The position numbers and the translations under genes are program-made. The notes below the pieces were generated by a model. It saw only the letters and a program-made list of their open reading frames with translations, was not told where the DNA came from and made no database searches. DNA of 64,000 nt from Symsagittifera roscoffensis (Eukaryota; Xenacoelomorpha; Acoela; Convolutidae), in NCBI RefSeq assembly GCF_963678635.1, contig NC_087071.1, positions 29,309,641-29,373,640 on the forward strand. Reading direction: 5' to 3'. Positions 12,401 through 22,400 of this stretch are shown here, in pieces; the first letter of the stretch is position 1; each line of letters opens with the position of its first letter.

Positions 12401-13465
12401 AAGCAAGGGTAAGAATTCATTTAAAAGTATTGGAAATGCTTGCAGGGTTGAAATTTTTCATTTTGTTTTTCATTGAAGCATGTGGGGGTGTAGCGACTTG
12501 CATGCGTGCCGCTTAGCATGCGCGATTAAAATAATTTTCATTTTGAGTTAGTAGCAAATGTGAGAAAAAAACTCAATTCTAATAGCCGCACGCTAAGTGG
12601 CACACTTTCTATCAGTCTGGTCACCCAAGAAGTATGCCATGCGATGATATTAAATCTTTTGATGACGATGACAGCATGAAGTTATTCAAAAGGAACAAAT
12701 GAGTGTTAAGCTTCCTATTTATGGTTTCTGTGTCATTTTCTATGGATCTCATTTGTTTATTTTTTGCCAGATAATGCATTGATGAGGTCCACTTCTTCGC
12801 CTGTAAGGTCAGCGCCGATCACAGCAGAGGGTGGGGGAGTTAAGAACAGTTTGAAGTTTGCAGACGACATATTCGGAAAACCAGGATCATCTTTACTGCC
12901 TCAAAAAACTTCACCATCTTCAGCTTCTCAAGGTAAGTAATGAGCCAAGTACATTTTTTATACAATCAGAGACTGATCTTTGATTAATGCGAATAAGGTG
13001 GCAGCTTTTACAGAAAACATGGCCGATCAAATTAATTTTCGAAATTTCGCAAAACATCTAATTATGATTACAGTAATGGAACTTTGTCTTATAAGCTGGT
13101 ATCTGAACATACCTAAGCCTTAAAATGTAAGCTTGATAGTCGTGAAAGGTTGCTGTCTGTTTTGAGGAGTCTCGACTTTGCAAACTAAATATTATAGGAA
13201 AATTCGCTTAAGAGTTACGGAGCGTTTTGTTACAGGAGCGTCATCCAAACCTGTCACATCAAAGAAACAAACTGACAGCACTTCGTCTGTATCAACTGCA
13301 GTCACTAAGAAAACAGAAGCCAAGCAAACCTCAAGCAGCAGCAGTAACGCCACTAGTGGCTCGAAGAGTTTCAACCCGTCTCATTCTTCAAATGAAGCTG
13401 CAATGAAACGGATCAAAATGATGGAGAAAAAAGCGACGGCGAAACGGAGTAATAGTTTTCTGTGA
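480..13465 (+). CDS. INTS12: Integrator complex subunit 12 (PHD-finger protein), seven coding exons
   Basis: Subunit of the nuclear Integrator complex, which acts on RNA polymerase II transcripts (snRNA 3' processing, promoter-proximal termination). Coding exons are 480-650, 742-1286, 7524-7590, 11618-11764, 12075-12408, 12771-12932 and 13236-13465. All have GT/AG borders and matching phases and give a 551-residue product, near the family's usual size. The N-terminal helix (YDPDSVYVRALKLFLSEDKD) matches the INTS12 N terminus. A lysine/serine-rich linker follows. The PHD finger is split over exons 2-4: CNLC, then IVTCRNCSKAFHQ, NCHKPPV, and WNCRLC. The middle is low-complexity Ser/Gly/Ala, and the C terminus (AAMKRIKMMEKKATAKR) matches the conserved basic tail of the family. 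A possible poly(A) signal ATTAAA lies at 13576. Exon borders are inferred from phase and motif, not transcripts. Introns 2 and 3 are full of repeats. Confidence 0.93.
2100..2830. repeat. diverged tandem repeats, unit about 165-170 bp (INTS12 intron 2)
   Basis: A block reading roughly 'ctcAAAaactaccct.ccaaa.ctgagattttg.gttcaatcgaaa ... gaagctccc ... gcctc ... aaaagt.atggcctcg.aaaagtcaa' recurs with its 'gagattttg' core near 2162, 2333, 2503 and 2790. Spacing is about 170 bp, with one longer interval. The units are strongly diverged. The same unit recurs at 4060-4700 and 14630-15070. Confidence 0.65.
2870..3370. repeat. two-copy tandem repeat of about 178 bp with a hairpin-ended tail
   Basis: The phrase 'taaggttttgggcaaagt' occurs near 2939 and 3116, and 'ccagctttagctggg' or a close variant near 3012 and 3191, giving a period of about 178 bp. 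The block ends in a T-rich stretch and a GC-rich inverted tail (GCGCGAAGC..GCTTCGC) at about 3335-3360. Similar tails occur near 170-200 and 6465-6505. Confidence 0.55.
4060..4700. repeat. second array of the 165-bp repeat family
   Basis: Cores resembling 'aaatctgagattaag.gttcaa' sit near 4176, 4336, 4507 and 4667, spaced 160-171 bp, with the recurring 'tatggcct..gaaaa' segment between them. This is the same family as 2100-2830, about equally degenerate. Confidence 0.55.
5100..6330. repeat. two-copy tandem repeat of about 630 bp
   Basis: The phrase 'aaaaggaagacaaactccataatcgaac' (abbreviated) occurs near 5424 and 6053. It is flanked on both sides by matching text: 'gtttgttcacgctc', a 'tttgactttc/ttaatttctttttcagttcaat' segment before, and 'atcagattt.cagc..aata' and 'tgttcatgaaattca' after. 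A third partial copy lies at 13790-14040, downstream of the gene. Confidence 0.65.
6330..7523. other. rest of INTS12 intron 2
   Basis: AT-rich intronic DNA. A hairpin-tail motif (GGTGCGGAGCTCTGCTTCGCCCC) occurs at about 6472-6496. No coding potential or RNA gene is recognised. The intron ends in TTTTATGTTTTAG at 7523. Confidence 0.4.
7724..8010. mobile_element. MITE-like non-autonomous DNA element
   Basis: The segment starts GAGGCAGCGTG..GAGGGGG and ends CCCCTAGAAAAACTACGCTGCC, so its ends form a short imperfect inverted repeat around GGCAGCGT. It contains a run of 14 G at 7740-7753 and has a higher GC content than its surroundings. No ORF of note. The superfamily is not assigned. Confidence 0.4.
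8095..8172 (-). ncRNA. tRNA-like SINE promoter region
   Basis: On the minus strand an A-box-like TGGTGGTGAAGCGG (about 8145-8160) is followed, at normal tRNA spacing, by a B-box-like ATGTTCGAGGCC (about 8109-8121). A complete cloverleaf is not evident, so a tRNA-derived SINE head or decayed tRNA is likelier than a working tRNA gene. Confidence 0.45.
8180..9555. other. INTS12 intron 3, unassigned part
   Basis: AT-rich DNA without a recognisable gene, RNA or clear repeat boundary. Short ORFs here have no recognisable motif. Confidence 0.4.
9559..10331. repeat. 26-bp minisatellite, about 30 near-identical copies
   Basis: The unit AAAAATTGTTTTCAACTAG + CCAATAG repeats every 26 bp (for example 'caactagcca' at 9571 and 9597) for about 773 bp, or 29.7 units. 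By eye only one unit differs: C to A at about 9893 (TTTTAAACTAG). Such homogeneity implies recent expansion or active homogenisation. It lies in INTS12 intron 3. Confidence 0.97.
10640..11350 (+). pseudogene. broken non-LTR retrotransposon reverse transcriptase
   Basis: Decayed LINE fragment on the plus strand inside INTS12 intron 3. Short translated pieces in shifting frames fit the RT domain in order: an entry segment with NYRPISLLPVISK (about 10710-10757), FVDLSKTFNAVDH (about 10865-10903, the motif A region with its Asp), a GVPQGS-like GVSQESVFGTLLF (about 11046-11083), and GNDLPVC. Stops and frameshifts separate them, and the YADD-type catalytic box is not recognisable. There is a local duplication at 10905-10985. 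The clade (CR1/Jockey-like) is a guess. Confidence 0.75.
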
Positions 13466-13789
13466 ACAGAAAACATAACTGGTAATGAATGAAAATGACT
13501 CAGCAATTTAAAAAAACAGTAGTTTCAGTAAACTGTATTTATTTATTTATTTGCAAATAATGGACAGTAAAACAAATTAAATATTTTCTGAAATCACACT
13601 GCATAAAGTTTTAACAGAAGCACTGTCAGAAAACACAAGGCACAGATTGTGTTCGTGCTGGCTAAACGAGTTCCATTTTTTTTCTCGCGAATACAGCTTT
13701 TCTTTTTACTTTTACCTAGCGTTTGATTCAAAAATTACATAGCTTAGTTGAACAAAAATTTACTTCTAGTTACTAACTGTACTTAAATT

Positions 13790-14040
13790 TTTTTGAAGTT
13801 TATCTTCGGTTTTGTAATTTTTAATTTTGAAAAGTCAATTCTTACGAGTAATGATTATATAGGTCTTCCTGCTTTTTCATTGTTTTTTTTCTCAGGAAAA
13901 AGTCCTAAAATTTGTTCAAGCTCAATTTTGGTATTTCGCGGTTTGACTTTTAATTTCTTAAGCTCACTTCATTTTTTTGTTGAAATGAGCAAAACTCCAC
14001 TATCGAACAGCAAAAATGAATAGGTCACGAAAAATGTGAC
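13790..14040. repeat. third copy of the 630-bp repeat family (partial)
   Basis: Shares 'aaaatttgttca.gctcaatttt', 'cggtttgacttttaatttctt' and 'aactcca.tatcgaacagcaaaa' with 5300-5460 and 5950-6080. Same orientation as the intron copies, outside the gene. Confidence 0.55.
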
Positions 14041-14399
14041 TGACTTCTAATTACACTTGCGATTAGCAAGCATTATCAAAACGGCATATAGACTTTTTCG
14101 GGTTAACAACTAGTTTAACAAAATCGTTTGAATCACTTATACAAGTTCAATTAGTACTGATCATGTCGGCGATTTTGATGATGCTATGCAGCTGAAATGC
14201 TCGATTTCTTAAAATTTCAAATTTAACTAATGGGTGGGTACTAGGTACTACATGTTAATTTCAAGGGAGACCTGAAACACGTAAAAGTTTTTTTACAAAA
14301 TCAATTTTCCGTTTAACTGGTGTCTGATTATCGGCTTTGTTTCCGCATCATAAGTTTTTTCAGTTGCTAATTTGAAAAGTTTGGTTTGGCATGTTTGCC

Positions 14400-15070
14400 T
14401 AGAATTCTTGTTCGATTCGAACAGGTATTTTTGATGTTTGGGATAGTTTTTGGGAAAAATTTAGTATTTTTTGAGAAGCTTTAGAAAATTTCACCACTTC
14501 GCAATTTTTTTTTCTCGAAAATACATACTTTTAATTTCAGAAAAATGTTATCCAGTATCCTAAAAACACCACCTGCATACTCCCCTGGTATCAATTAGTG
14601 TAACGCATTTGTCTACAGCCTCCTAAAAAAACTGTGGGATGGGGGATAATTGACCGATATAGTTGATTTTTCTTCCGTTTTCTCAAAAACTTACGTACCA
14701 AATCTGAGATTTTAGTTTCACTGAATAGAACGGTTTTGAAAAGCTCTCCTCTGTGAGCCGATACATACAAAATTTTTCTACATTTAAAAATATGGCCTTC
14801 GATATACTGAAATTTTTGATTTTTTTGACCGTTTGTTGAATCTAAATCTAATCTCCCAAACAACAGATTGTGCGTTCAATGGAGATATTGGGTTAGGTTT
14901 AATCGCCACAACAGGTTGTTTGGTATTTTGCCTTTTTAATTTGCTAATCCCAGTTTCTTCAAGAAAAAGTTATAGTCTTCAAACAAGTGAAAGTTTTGGA
15001 ACTTCGACCTTTTTTAAAGTTTTTTGACTGTGCTCGAAAATTTCCGCGCCAATTCTCAGGTTGTGTTCAG
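14400..15070. repeat. third array of the 165-bp repeat family
   Basis: Resembles 1860-2300 over most of its length: 'cctgttcga..aggta', 'ctgtggg.tg...ataattgacc.atat.gtt', 'aaatctgagatttt.gtttca', 'ggttttgaaaagctc'. Cores lie near 14700, 14858 and 15050. Same orientation as the intronic copies. Confidence 0.55.
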
Positions 15071-15544
15071 AAACCCGATAAAATTCTTTTTTTTAAAAAG
15101 TCACTTTTTTTTCTTTGCGTTCATTGACTTTATTTCAACTGTCTTTTGGCTATTTTTTTTCTAATAGCATTTGGTGGCTTCATTGTTTTTTCAAGAAAAA
15201 AGAATTGTTTAATTTCTAAAAAAAATGGATATACGCCCAGACACTAGGTTTTTCAAATTGACGAAAAGTTGGAGGCAAAGGTAGTGTATGTTAATGATGT
15301 CTCAAAAACTAATGTACTTTCAAATTGTCTTGAAACTTGATTTTTGAAAATTGTTTGACCGGTTTCTTGGAGAGTAAAAAAATGATGTGTACACGGTCGA
15401 ACAAATTAACTTTTTTTAATTAGTTTTAGACCACTATCGATTATATAAATTAAACGTCTATGCAAGGATTTATTAGTTTTTGTTTTTTGATATCAGCGAA
15501 AAAAACCGTAAGATCAGAATGCGCCCCTAGAAAGTTTTTGGATC

Positions 15545-15800
15545 AGGTAAGAATAGTACCTAAGGCAAGAACCTTTAAATGGTCAGGATATCCAACTACA
15601 CTCACCACCCCAAATTCTTCTATTGCATATGATTTTTGCGTCCTTGGTAGTTCCAAGCTCTGCTTCTTCTCAATGTCATCTTTTTTGTCTTTCTTTTCAT
15701 ATTTGAACTGCAGTATGATGTCAAAAGTTAACTTGATGAGTGCTTTGAAAAATACATTTGCCAGGTGTCTTAAATAACTAGAGCTCTTTAAAATCTACCA
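15545..15800 (-). other. open frame of unknown nature
   Basis: The minus strand is open for about 84 codons, with no ATG start, between a TAG near 15800 and a TGA near 15545. The translation has an amphipathic start followed by a charged KYEKKDKKDDIEKK stretch, which looks more protein-like than most of this AT-rich DNA. A GTGAGTG donor-like site occurs at about 15600 and an AG acceptor-like site at about 15783. I recognise no family; it may be an isolated exon or chance. Confidence 0.25.
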
Positions 15801-15829
15801 GGAATTTTTATAACTTCCTTTTTAAAAAT

Positions 15830-17240
15830 CGTTTCATTATCACAAACGGACATCATTCAACGTCTTCGGTAACGCTAAAATGAAGTGTGACAATTATATA
15901 CTTTGCGATGTAGCAACGTGATATGAACTATTTAAAAATATATATCGAACTCTTGAGACAAATTTTGTCTTCGTCTTTGTTGACGAAAAATGTCCGTTTT
16001 TGACAACCAAAAAGTAGGGGAAAAATTTGCCTTCGTTGCGGCTTTAGTGGAGACTTCGAAACTATTTTGAAGTGTTTTAATCTCGGATGCTTCGTGGTAC
16101 AGCCACGTGATAGGAACTAGTTTTTAAAAGGCGGGGCTCGTCAACTTCTAGATATTTTCTCCCAAGATGGTATTTATTGCCCCGGTCTGGTTATTTGTTC
16201 ATATCAAAGCCGGTTTTGAAAGATATGATTTTATTTTTCTGTTTATCATTTTCTGGACCAACTTATTAAATCAAAGGCAACTGCTGCTTTCGAAATTAGT
16301 TTTCGTCTTTCTTCTTTCAATTTCGAAAGAACTCATTGCAATTTTGTATACAAAAGAAGGTTGAGAACCATAGAAGATTTCAAAAACAAAAAACTTTTGC
16401 AACTCTTTATAAAACAATTTCAATCATAAACTTGCATAAGTTTTGATTGACTGAAAAAGCTAGCAGAAATTGTATCGTTAGCGCATTTCAGTGAGAATTT
16501 ATTTTCAAAGTTTGATCTCGGTGAAATAATTAAAAATTATATAATTATATTTTTTAAGCTCAAATACAATCTTTAAAATGGACTTTTTTCATGATCTAAC
16601 TAACCTGTCACAGTTAGAAGCACTCAGAACAACCGGTATTGAAAAAAAACACGAATTAATCAAAGAATAAAAAAAATGCCGCGTAAATAAAATCAATGAT
16701 TTTTATTAAAGATTTTACGACCCAATAGAGACCCGAGTAAAAATGTATGTCATACAAATTCATCTATGGAAAAAAAACTAGACATCAAGCTTATTTCCTT
16801 TAAATTTTCCTTCTAAGGATCTTGTATGATAAGAATTTTTTGCCAACCCAGTGTTCAATTAGTTCAGAAACCAGTTCAATTAAGAGAGGGGGGTTTAGAT
16901 AACGCGAACTTTATCTGCCCTTTAAACTGGCGCCTGTGTCAAAGACAAAACTCGACTAATTGCTTCCATTCCCTCTAATTTAAAAAATTTTATTGATAAA
17001 ATCATGACCCAATTCACTACCGTCCGTCAAGTTCTTTCAAGTTTTCAATTATCAATTATTTAGTTAATTATGAATTTTACTCAGTGGTCAGTATTTTCAG
17101 CATCAATATTTCAGTCTATTCTATTTGCTGCCTGATAAACAGTCGGTAAACTAACAAAAAAAAAGTTTGCATCTGAGAATTTAATTCGAAAAAAATAACC
17201 ATACAAAGAGAAGAAGCAAAATTTGCTTTCTAAGACGAAA
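15830..17240. other. intergenic, no gene seen
   Basis: Contains two similar stretches about 186 bp apart ('gta.agc.acgtgata.gaacta' near 15908 and 16098). No conserved coding or RNA signal. The last 200 bases should hold the GPCR 5' leader and possibly its promoter, but no clear motif is visible. Confidence 0.4.
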
Positions 17241-17245
17241 CAAAA

Positions 17246-19078
17246 ATGGCATTTGTCTACGTAGTTGGAGCTGGCAATGATACTCTGGGCGATTCTGTCC
17301 CAGACGAAGACTGGAGTCTTGTGAAAGTCGCAACATATGTGAGCGACGGAATCGGACTTTGCTTCACGCTTTTCGGTTTTCTGTTCAACTACTTCTGCTT
17401 CATAACGGCCGACCATCTGCCTGTCTCGACCAGTGCAACACTGATGAAGTATGTCGCAGTTTGGGACACTATGAACTGTTTGGTCAAAATAGGAGTGCTA
17501 AACACTGCAATGACGAGTCAGATTGAATTGCAGTGGGAAACATACACGGTGAGTAAAAACAGAAAGACAACTACTCGTTTAAATTATTACATTTATCTAA
17601 AAGTGTCTGTTTTAATCTTCTAGTATAAACTAATATGTCAAAAAGATTTATTTAGCTGCACACTAAGGTGAATTTCAAAGACCTTACAAAAAACCACTAA
17701 CACTTTTTGGAAACTATGATGATCCAAACTTTTTCAGAAACGAATGTTTGTGATAACATTTTGTACGTCAATGGACATTTTAAAACTTCTTTTGACAAAT
17801 TTTATTGTCTTCCAGGACCCTGAAGACCCCTAGAATAAAGTAGCAAAAATCAAACCTCGGTTCAAAGGTTGACCAGTAGTAAGGTGACTCAAGATTCCTC
17901 TCACACAATCTAGTATGCACGCACAAGCCCAAGCTTTATTATATGTTAAGATTTTAAAAATATAATTAGCTTGTTTTTTTTAGAATTGGTCGTGCAAGGT
18001 GTTTGCGTATTTTCGCTGGACAGTCGCACTATGTGCTGCTTACCACGTGGTGCTTTTAGCACTAGATCGCGTGGTGCTTCTGAAGTTTTCAGCCTGGCAC
18101 CATAACAACGCGTCTCCTAGGTTAATGTCAAATTGTAGGCATCAGATTGTCGTTGTGTTGTTTCGTGGCTATCACCAATTTGCAGAAATTCAAACCTATA
18201 ATTTTTGGTATATTGTAATTAAAAAAAATAGCTAGTAACAATTTCAATAAGATTTTTTTTTTGAAAAATCAAAAAACAACATCACAAAAACTGTGCAAAC
18301 TTCAGTCTTAAAGATAGCAGGTTAATAGTAGTTGGTGCAATTTTAACTAGTATTTTAGATAATTCTTGTTTTTAAAAAAAACTAAAAAAAAGGGATTCGT
18401 GTGTTCTGTTTTTAGTATTAAATGTTACTGACTGAAATGTTACTGACTGAGTCAAAAAAATGGTACCAGTTGTGCCAACAGTTTGACATTAACTATAGCA
18501 AAATACGGAACGCGAGTTGCGCCGTGGCAGCATTTGGGCTGATCGTCAACTCTTCTGTCCTCTACATATTCGAACTACGGAACGGCAGATGCCTTTTTAG
18601 CCAGGCTATTCTGACCAGTCAAGCTGTTCTGGCAAAGGTAATTAGACCGGTCTATATGTCTTTGAACGTTTTAGGACCATCTTTGGTGCTAATTGTCTGC
18701 AACATTATTTTCATTCGAGAATTGAGAACACGTGAAGAGAAAAAAGACAATAATGGTGCAAATGACGCCGGAAAATTTATATGTGCGCAGAAAAAAGAGC
18801 AAATAATTCAGAAAAAGAAAAATATGCAAGAATACATCAAAATAGTAATGGTCGCTTCCATTTCTTACTTGGTATGTACAGTTTGTGTGACTGTTATCAC
18901 AACGTTGGCTTCAAGAACAGATCCTGGCACTGAGCTACGACTTCTCCTGAGATCTATTGGAGTAACTTTTGGACTGATAAATACTTCGGCTAACTTTTTG
19001 TTCTACCTTATGAGTGGAAAAGCGTATCGAGCTTCGTTTATGAAAGCAATTTCTGCCAAATTCCGGACGGGCAAATAG
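17246..19078 (+). CDS. rhodopsin-class (family A) G-protein-coupled receptor, three exons
   Basis: Seven-helix receptor for the plasma membrane; ligand unknown, probably a peptide. Exons 17246-17548, 17984-18120 and 18499-19078 have compatible phases (0, 2) and give 339 residues. Visible features: an N-glycosylation site NDT at residues 11-13; TM1 about 28-53 with an Asn (FLFNYF); TM2 about 65-90 with Asp74; Cys105 at the top of TM3; a DRV motif at 129-131 in place of DRY; a Cys in the second extracellular loop (GRCLFS); TM5 with a Pro; a lysine-rich third loop; TM6 without the usual CWxP; TM7 ending NFLFY at 312-316 instead of NPxxY, then a basic helix-8-like tail. The first two introns are 435 and 378 bp. 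The acceptor at 18497-18498 has a weak pyrimidine tract; it was chosen because it alone among nearby AGs keeps the frame open. An ATG at 18422 would instead give an implausible truncated receptor. Confidence 0.85.
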
Positions 19079-19589
19079 GCCGAAATAACAAGCAGAAAAT
19101 TGGAAACTACTTGAATACTAGCGTAGCGGACATAAGACTTACTGGTGGTTCATGTAGATCACTTTCAAAAACTTGTTTCAAGCAAAATAATCTAAGCTAA
19201 CAGCTCTTGGTGAAATTGCAGTCTGTTTCGAGTTTCTCTCAAAAACAATTTTTTTGAAAAAAAAACTTTTTTTATTCGAAAGCACAAGTAGCACAGATCT
19301 GACATCATTTTTTTTGAATTATGCGTACCCATCTTCTATTTATTGACAAGTTTTTTAGAAGTAACTTTTTTATAACGATTTTTTTTTCTCGATTTCGTTA
19401 CAAAGATTAGCGGGGTCAAAACAGTTTGCGCTACTTGCGCAACAACCAGCTCTCCATGCTTACCTTGAAAAAGCAAATAAGCTTTTTTCAGGGGCTTCAA
19501 AAACAATTGAAACAATCGTATTTTTTTTTGCAAAAAAAAACTACTGCAATTGCAATTTATGAACAATTGTTTTTGCGTTGGTTGTTAAA

Positions 19590-20050
19590 GTTTATGAAGT
19601 TATGTAGATTTGAACAAGACTAAAAGGCTTTTGTTTTGAAGCAATTTTTTCACCAAGTTCTCATCTCTTTTCCCTCTTTCTAATTTATATCGTCCAGCAG
19701 AAGCATAAAGGTTTGATAATGTAAAAGCTTTTAATGTTAACCCATCTGAGCAGTAAATTTTTTTAAAAAATAATGTCGAACCATATATCATTTCTGAATG
19801 TTTAATGTATTGTGATAACCCAATACTAATTTTTAATCAACCAATTTGATTTATCAGAATGAATTATAGAATCGTTTCCCAAAAGCATTTAATTTGCTCT
19901 CGCAGCTGTTTTTTTAAAATATTGTGAATGTATTTTGAAGCTTTCTACAGTTATGTAGAACTTAGTAGGACTAAATGGCTTTGTTTTGAAGCAAATTTAT
20001 TCCACCCTTATCCCATTGTCTTTTCTAATTAATGTTGTCTTACAAATTTT
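19590..20050. repeat. diverged two-copy tandem repeat, about 357 bp
   Basis: 'gttatgtaga.tt.....gactaaa.ggctttgttttgaagcaa' followed by 'ctttctaatttat.t.gtc' occurs near 19593 and again near 19950. The rest of 19080-20430 shows no gene. Confidence 0.5.
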
Positions 20051-20435
20051 TGTGATGTATCAAGTTAATTTTAGTTATGTTTTCCCGGTAGTACTTGATT
20101 TGTAATCACAGTTTAATTAACATTCTCATCCTAAATTTTATCCTTTTGATTGTACAAACTGAATTGTATCAGAAGAACTCCTCCGGGAAAAGTTTTTTCT
20201 ATCGAAGATGATCTTCAGTACACAGGAATGCATAGCCAGGTGAAAATCTTGAACATTGAACTTAAATGGTCCCGGGAAATCCTAGACTTCTTCGTATTAG
20301 CCATTCAGGAACCTTGCTATAAAGTCTGAGACAAGTTCGAACTGCCATATTTCCGCCGAATAGGTTTGTGATACCTCCTTGTTCGAAACTGGTCTTTAGT
20401 TTTTCTCTCAGTTTTGCTTAGAATCAATAGATATC

Positions 20436-20545
20436 AGGGGCAGATTTAGGGAGAGGGGTGGACGCGTTTTTCAGGGATACGAACCCCTGCCGACCCAAAG
20501 GGTGTTCTCATTGCACTTTTTGGAGATATCTATTTTTGGTTATAA
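20436..20545. mobile_element. solo end of the hAT-like MITE family
   Basis: Begins CAGGGGCAGATTTAGGG and continues with 'cccctgccgacccaaaggg' and 'gagatatc.att', which matches the reverse complement of the right part of the element at 27503-27850. Only one end is present. Confidence 0.55.
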
Positions 20546-21119
20546 TAAAACACCAATTTGCTGAATGATAAAATAAATTTAAGATTCAGAAGGCAACTTT
20601 TTTCTCGGAAACTTTGCTTGGAGGTTTGTGGGATGGCTCATTTGTTGATTTTTTTTTCTTTTTACAGAAACTATCGAAATTTGTACTCAAACAGACATTT
20701 TGCAAAAAAAATCATCCTTGAAAATTTTTGCGAAACCTAAAAAGTATCAATGTGTAAGAAAACTCTTTCACCTTTTAAAATCGTTTCCAATGCATCGTAA
20801 ATGCAAGACAATCAAACCTATGATGACTCTAGTTTTGGGGAAACCATGGTTTTTGTCGCTTGTGTTGTGTCACAAACACATTGCGAAAATATCGACAATT
20901 TTAACTTCTGCGAAATCAATTTTTTGGTTATTGGGAAAATGCTAGTCATGCATTTTCCATATAAGAAAAATCTCTATTCATAGACTTTTCATGCATCTTT
21001 TTGTACTAAAAAATGCATGAAAAATGTATAACTCGCCTTTTTCCATTTATCAAAATTGCTTGATTAGTTTTTTTTATCCACCCGGGTTAGTTTTGGAATC
21101 CAGGAGCATGCAGACACAA

Positions 21120-22400
21120 ACGTGTTTGCCTATCTTTTGCACAGTTTTTCCTCGTCATCTGCTATAAGCCTGATTTGTTGCGGTAATCTGCAGCAGCCTG
21201 ATATAATTTTAATAACTGAAAATCTAATAAAAATGTACCAAATTTTCAGCTTTGGCAAAATCGAAATCATGTTTTTTTTGTTGCAAAGAAGTAGAAAAAT
21301 GAAATATTGCATAATTTCTTTGCTCAATTTTGTATTCATGGTGTTGTCATCTCAGATTATTATATTGAAAAACGAAACATCTGGTAAGGGATAATCATCG
21401 GAAGGATGTTTTTTTTTGCAATTGAAACCCTGAATTCTCTCGGAATCCAATTAAAAAAACCGTTTTCTAATGGTCCAGACTAAATTAAGGCTCATTAACT
21501 ATATTTTCCCCAACAATTAAAATCATGTACTTTTAAACCTCGAAAAAAATTTGTAAAAAAAAATAATTTTCTGTTTCCACCCTGTTTGTCTGTTTTGTCT
21601 CGAATCTGAGAAAAGTGAAATGAAATCAAATATATTGGATTTTTATGATAAAAATTTTGACAAAATGTTCCATCTCCTTTTTGCACTGAGACTTAAAAAG
21701 AGAATAAAAAACCAAATTAAATCCATTGGTTTCATCAAATTAAAATTAATACAATTCTATTAAAATCAATTGAAAAAAAAGAATTTTTGTCTACTTTGTT
21801 TTCGTTTCGCGTCGTGCAAATTGTTACAATTATTTTTGCTTTTAATAAACAAGGTTTGCAGAAACTTAGCAAGGCGAGTATACGGTCTACTGGATTTTTG
21901 AACCTAAATTTTCTCGGAATCGATTCCGTTAACCTTCCTTCCTCCCCTAACGTTTGCCATTTTGGCCCCTTTGGCCCTGATCCACCCTACCTCCCACGTG
22001 AACCCCCCCTACAGTCAACCTTCCCTCCCCCAACTAAACCAACCACCGCACCCCACCGCTTTTTTCAATCATTCTTTGATGGTCAGAAGTGCTGTGTTTG
22101 GAAAAATTTAACCGAGTTAAGCAAATTTGGAGGATAAAAATTATGATTCCTATGATGCAAAAGTGTAAAAAATGGATTTGAGCAAATCTTGTCTCTGCTC
22201 AAAATTTAATTTGTTGTGTTCTCATCTCGGATTGATATATTAGAAAACGAAGCATCTGATAAGTGATATGCATCGAAAGGATGTTTTTGCGACTGTCGCC
22301 CGAACTCTTTTTTGTCCCGCTGAAAAGGTTTTGAAGAACTAAAACGCCCTCCGGATCCAATCGAGATTTCCACGCCCTCCGAATCCACTTAATGAAAAAG
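21120..22400. repeat. repeat pair and C-rich tract
   Basis: The segment around 21318-21410 ('tgctcaa.ttt..attc.tg.tgttgtcatctcagatt.atat...aaaacga..catctg..aaggga') recurs at about 22190-22290. Between them 21930-22070 is a striking C/T-rich tract. The 21880-21970 part is similar to the reverse complement of 56850-56945. No gene is seen; the small ORF through the C-rich tract is compositionally driven. Confidence 0.5.

Noticed and set aside
12071-12406. Minus-strand 111-codon ORF over INTS12 exon 5
   Set aside because: Antisense of the Ser/Gly/Ala-rich exon; the plus strand has correct splice sites and phase.
21787-22137. Proline-rich ORF through the C-rich tract
   Set aside because: Composition explains the prolines; no splice sites or domain, and the segment is a repeat found inverted at 56.8 kb.
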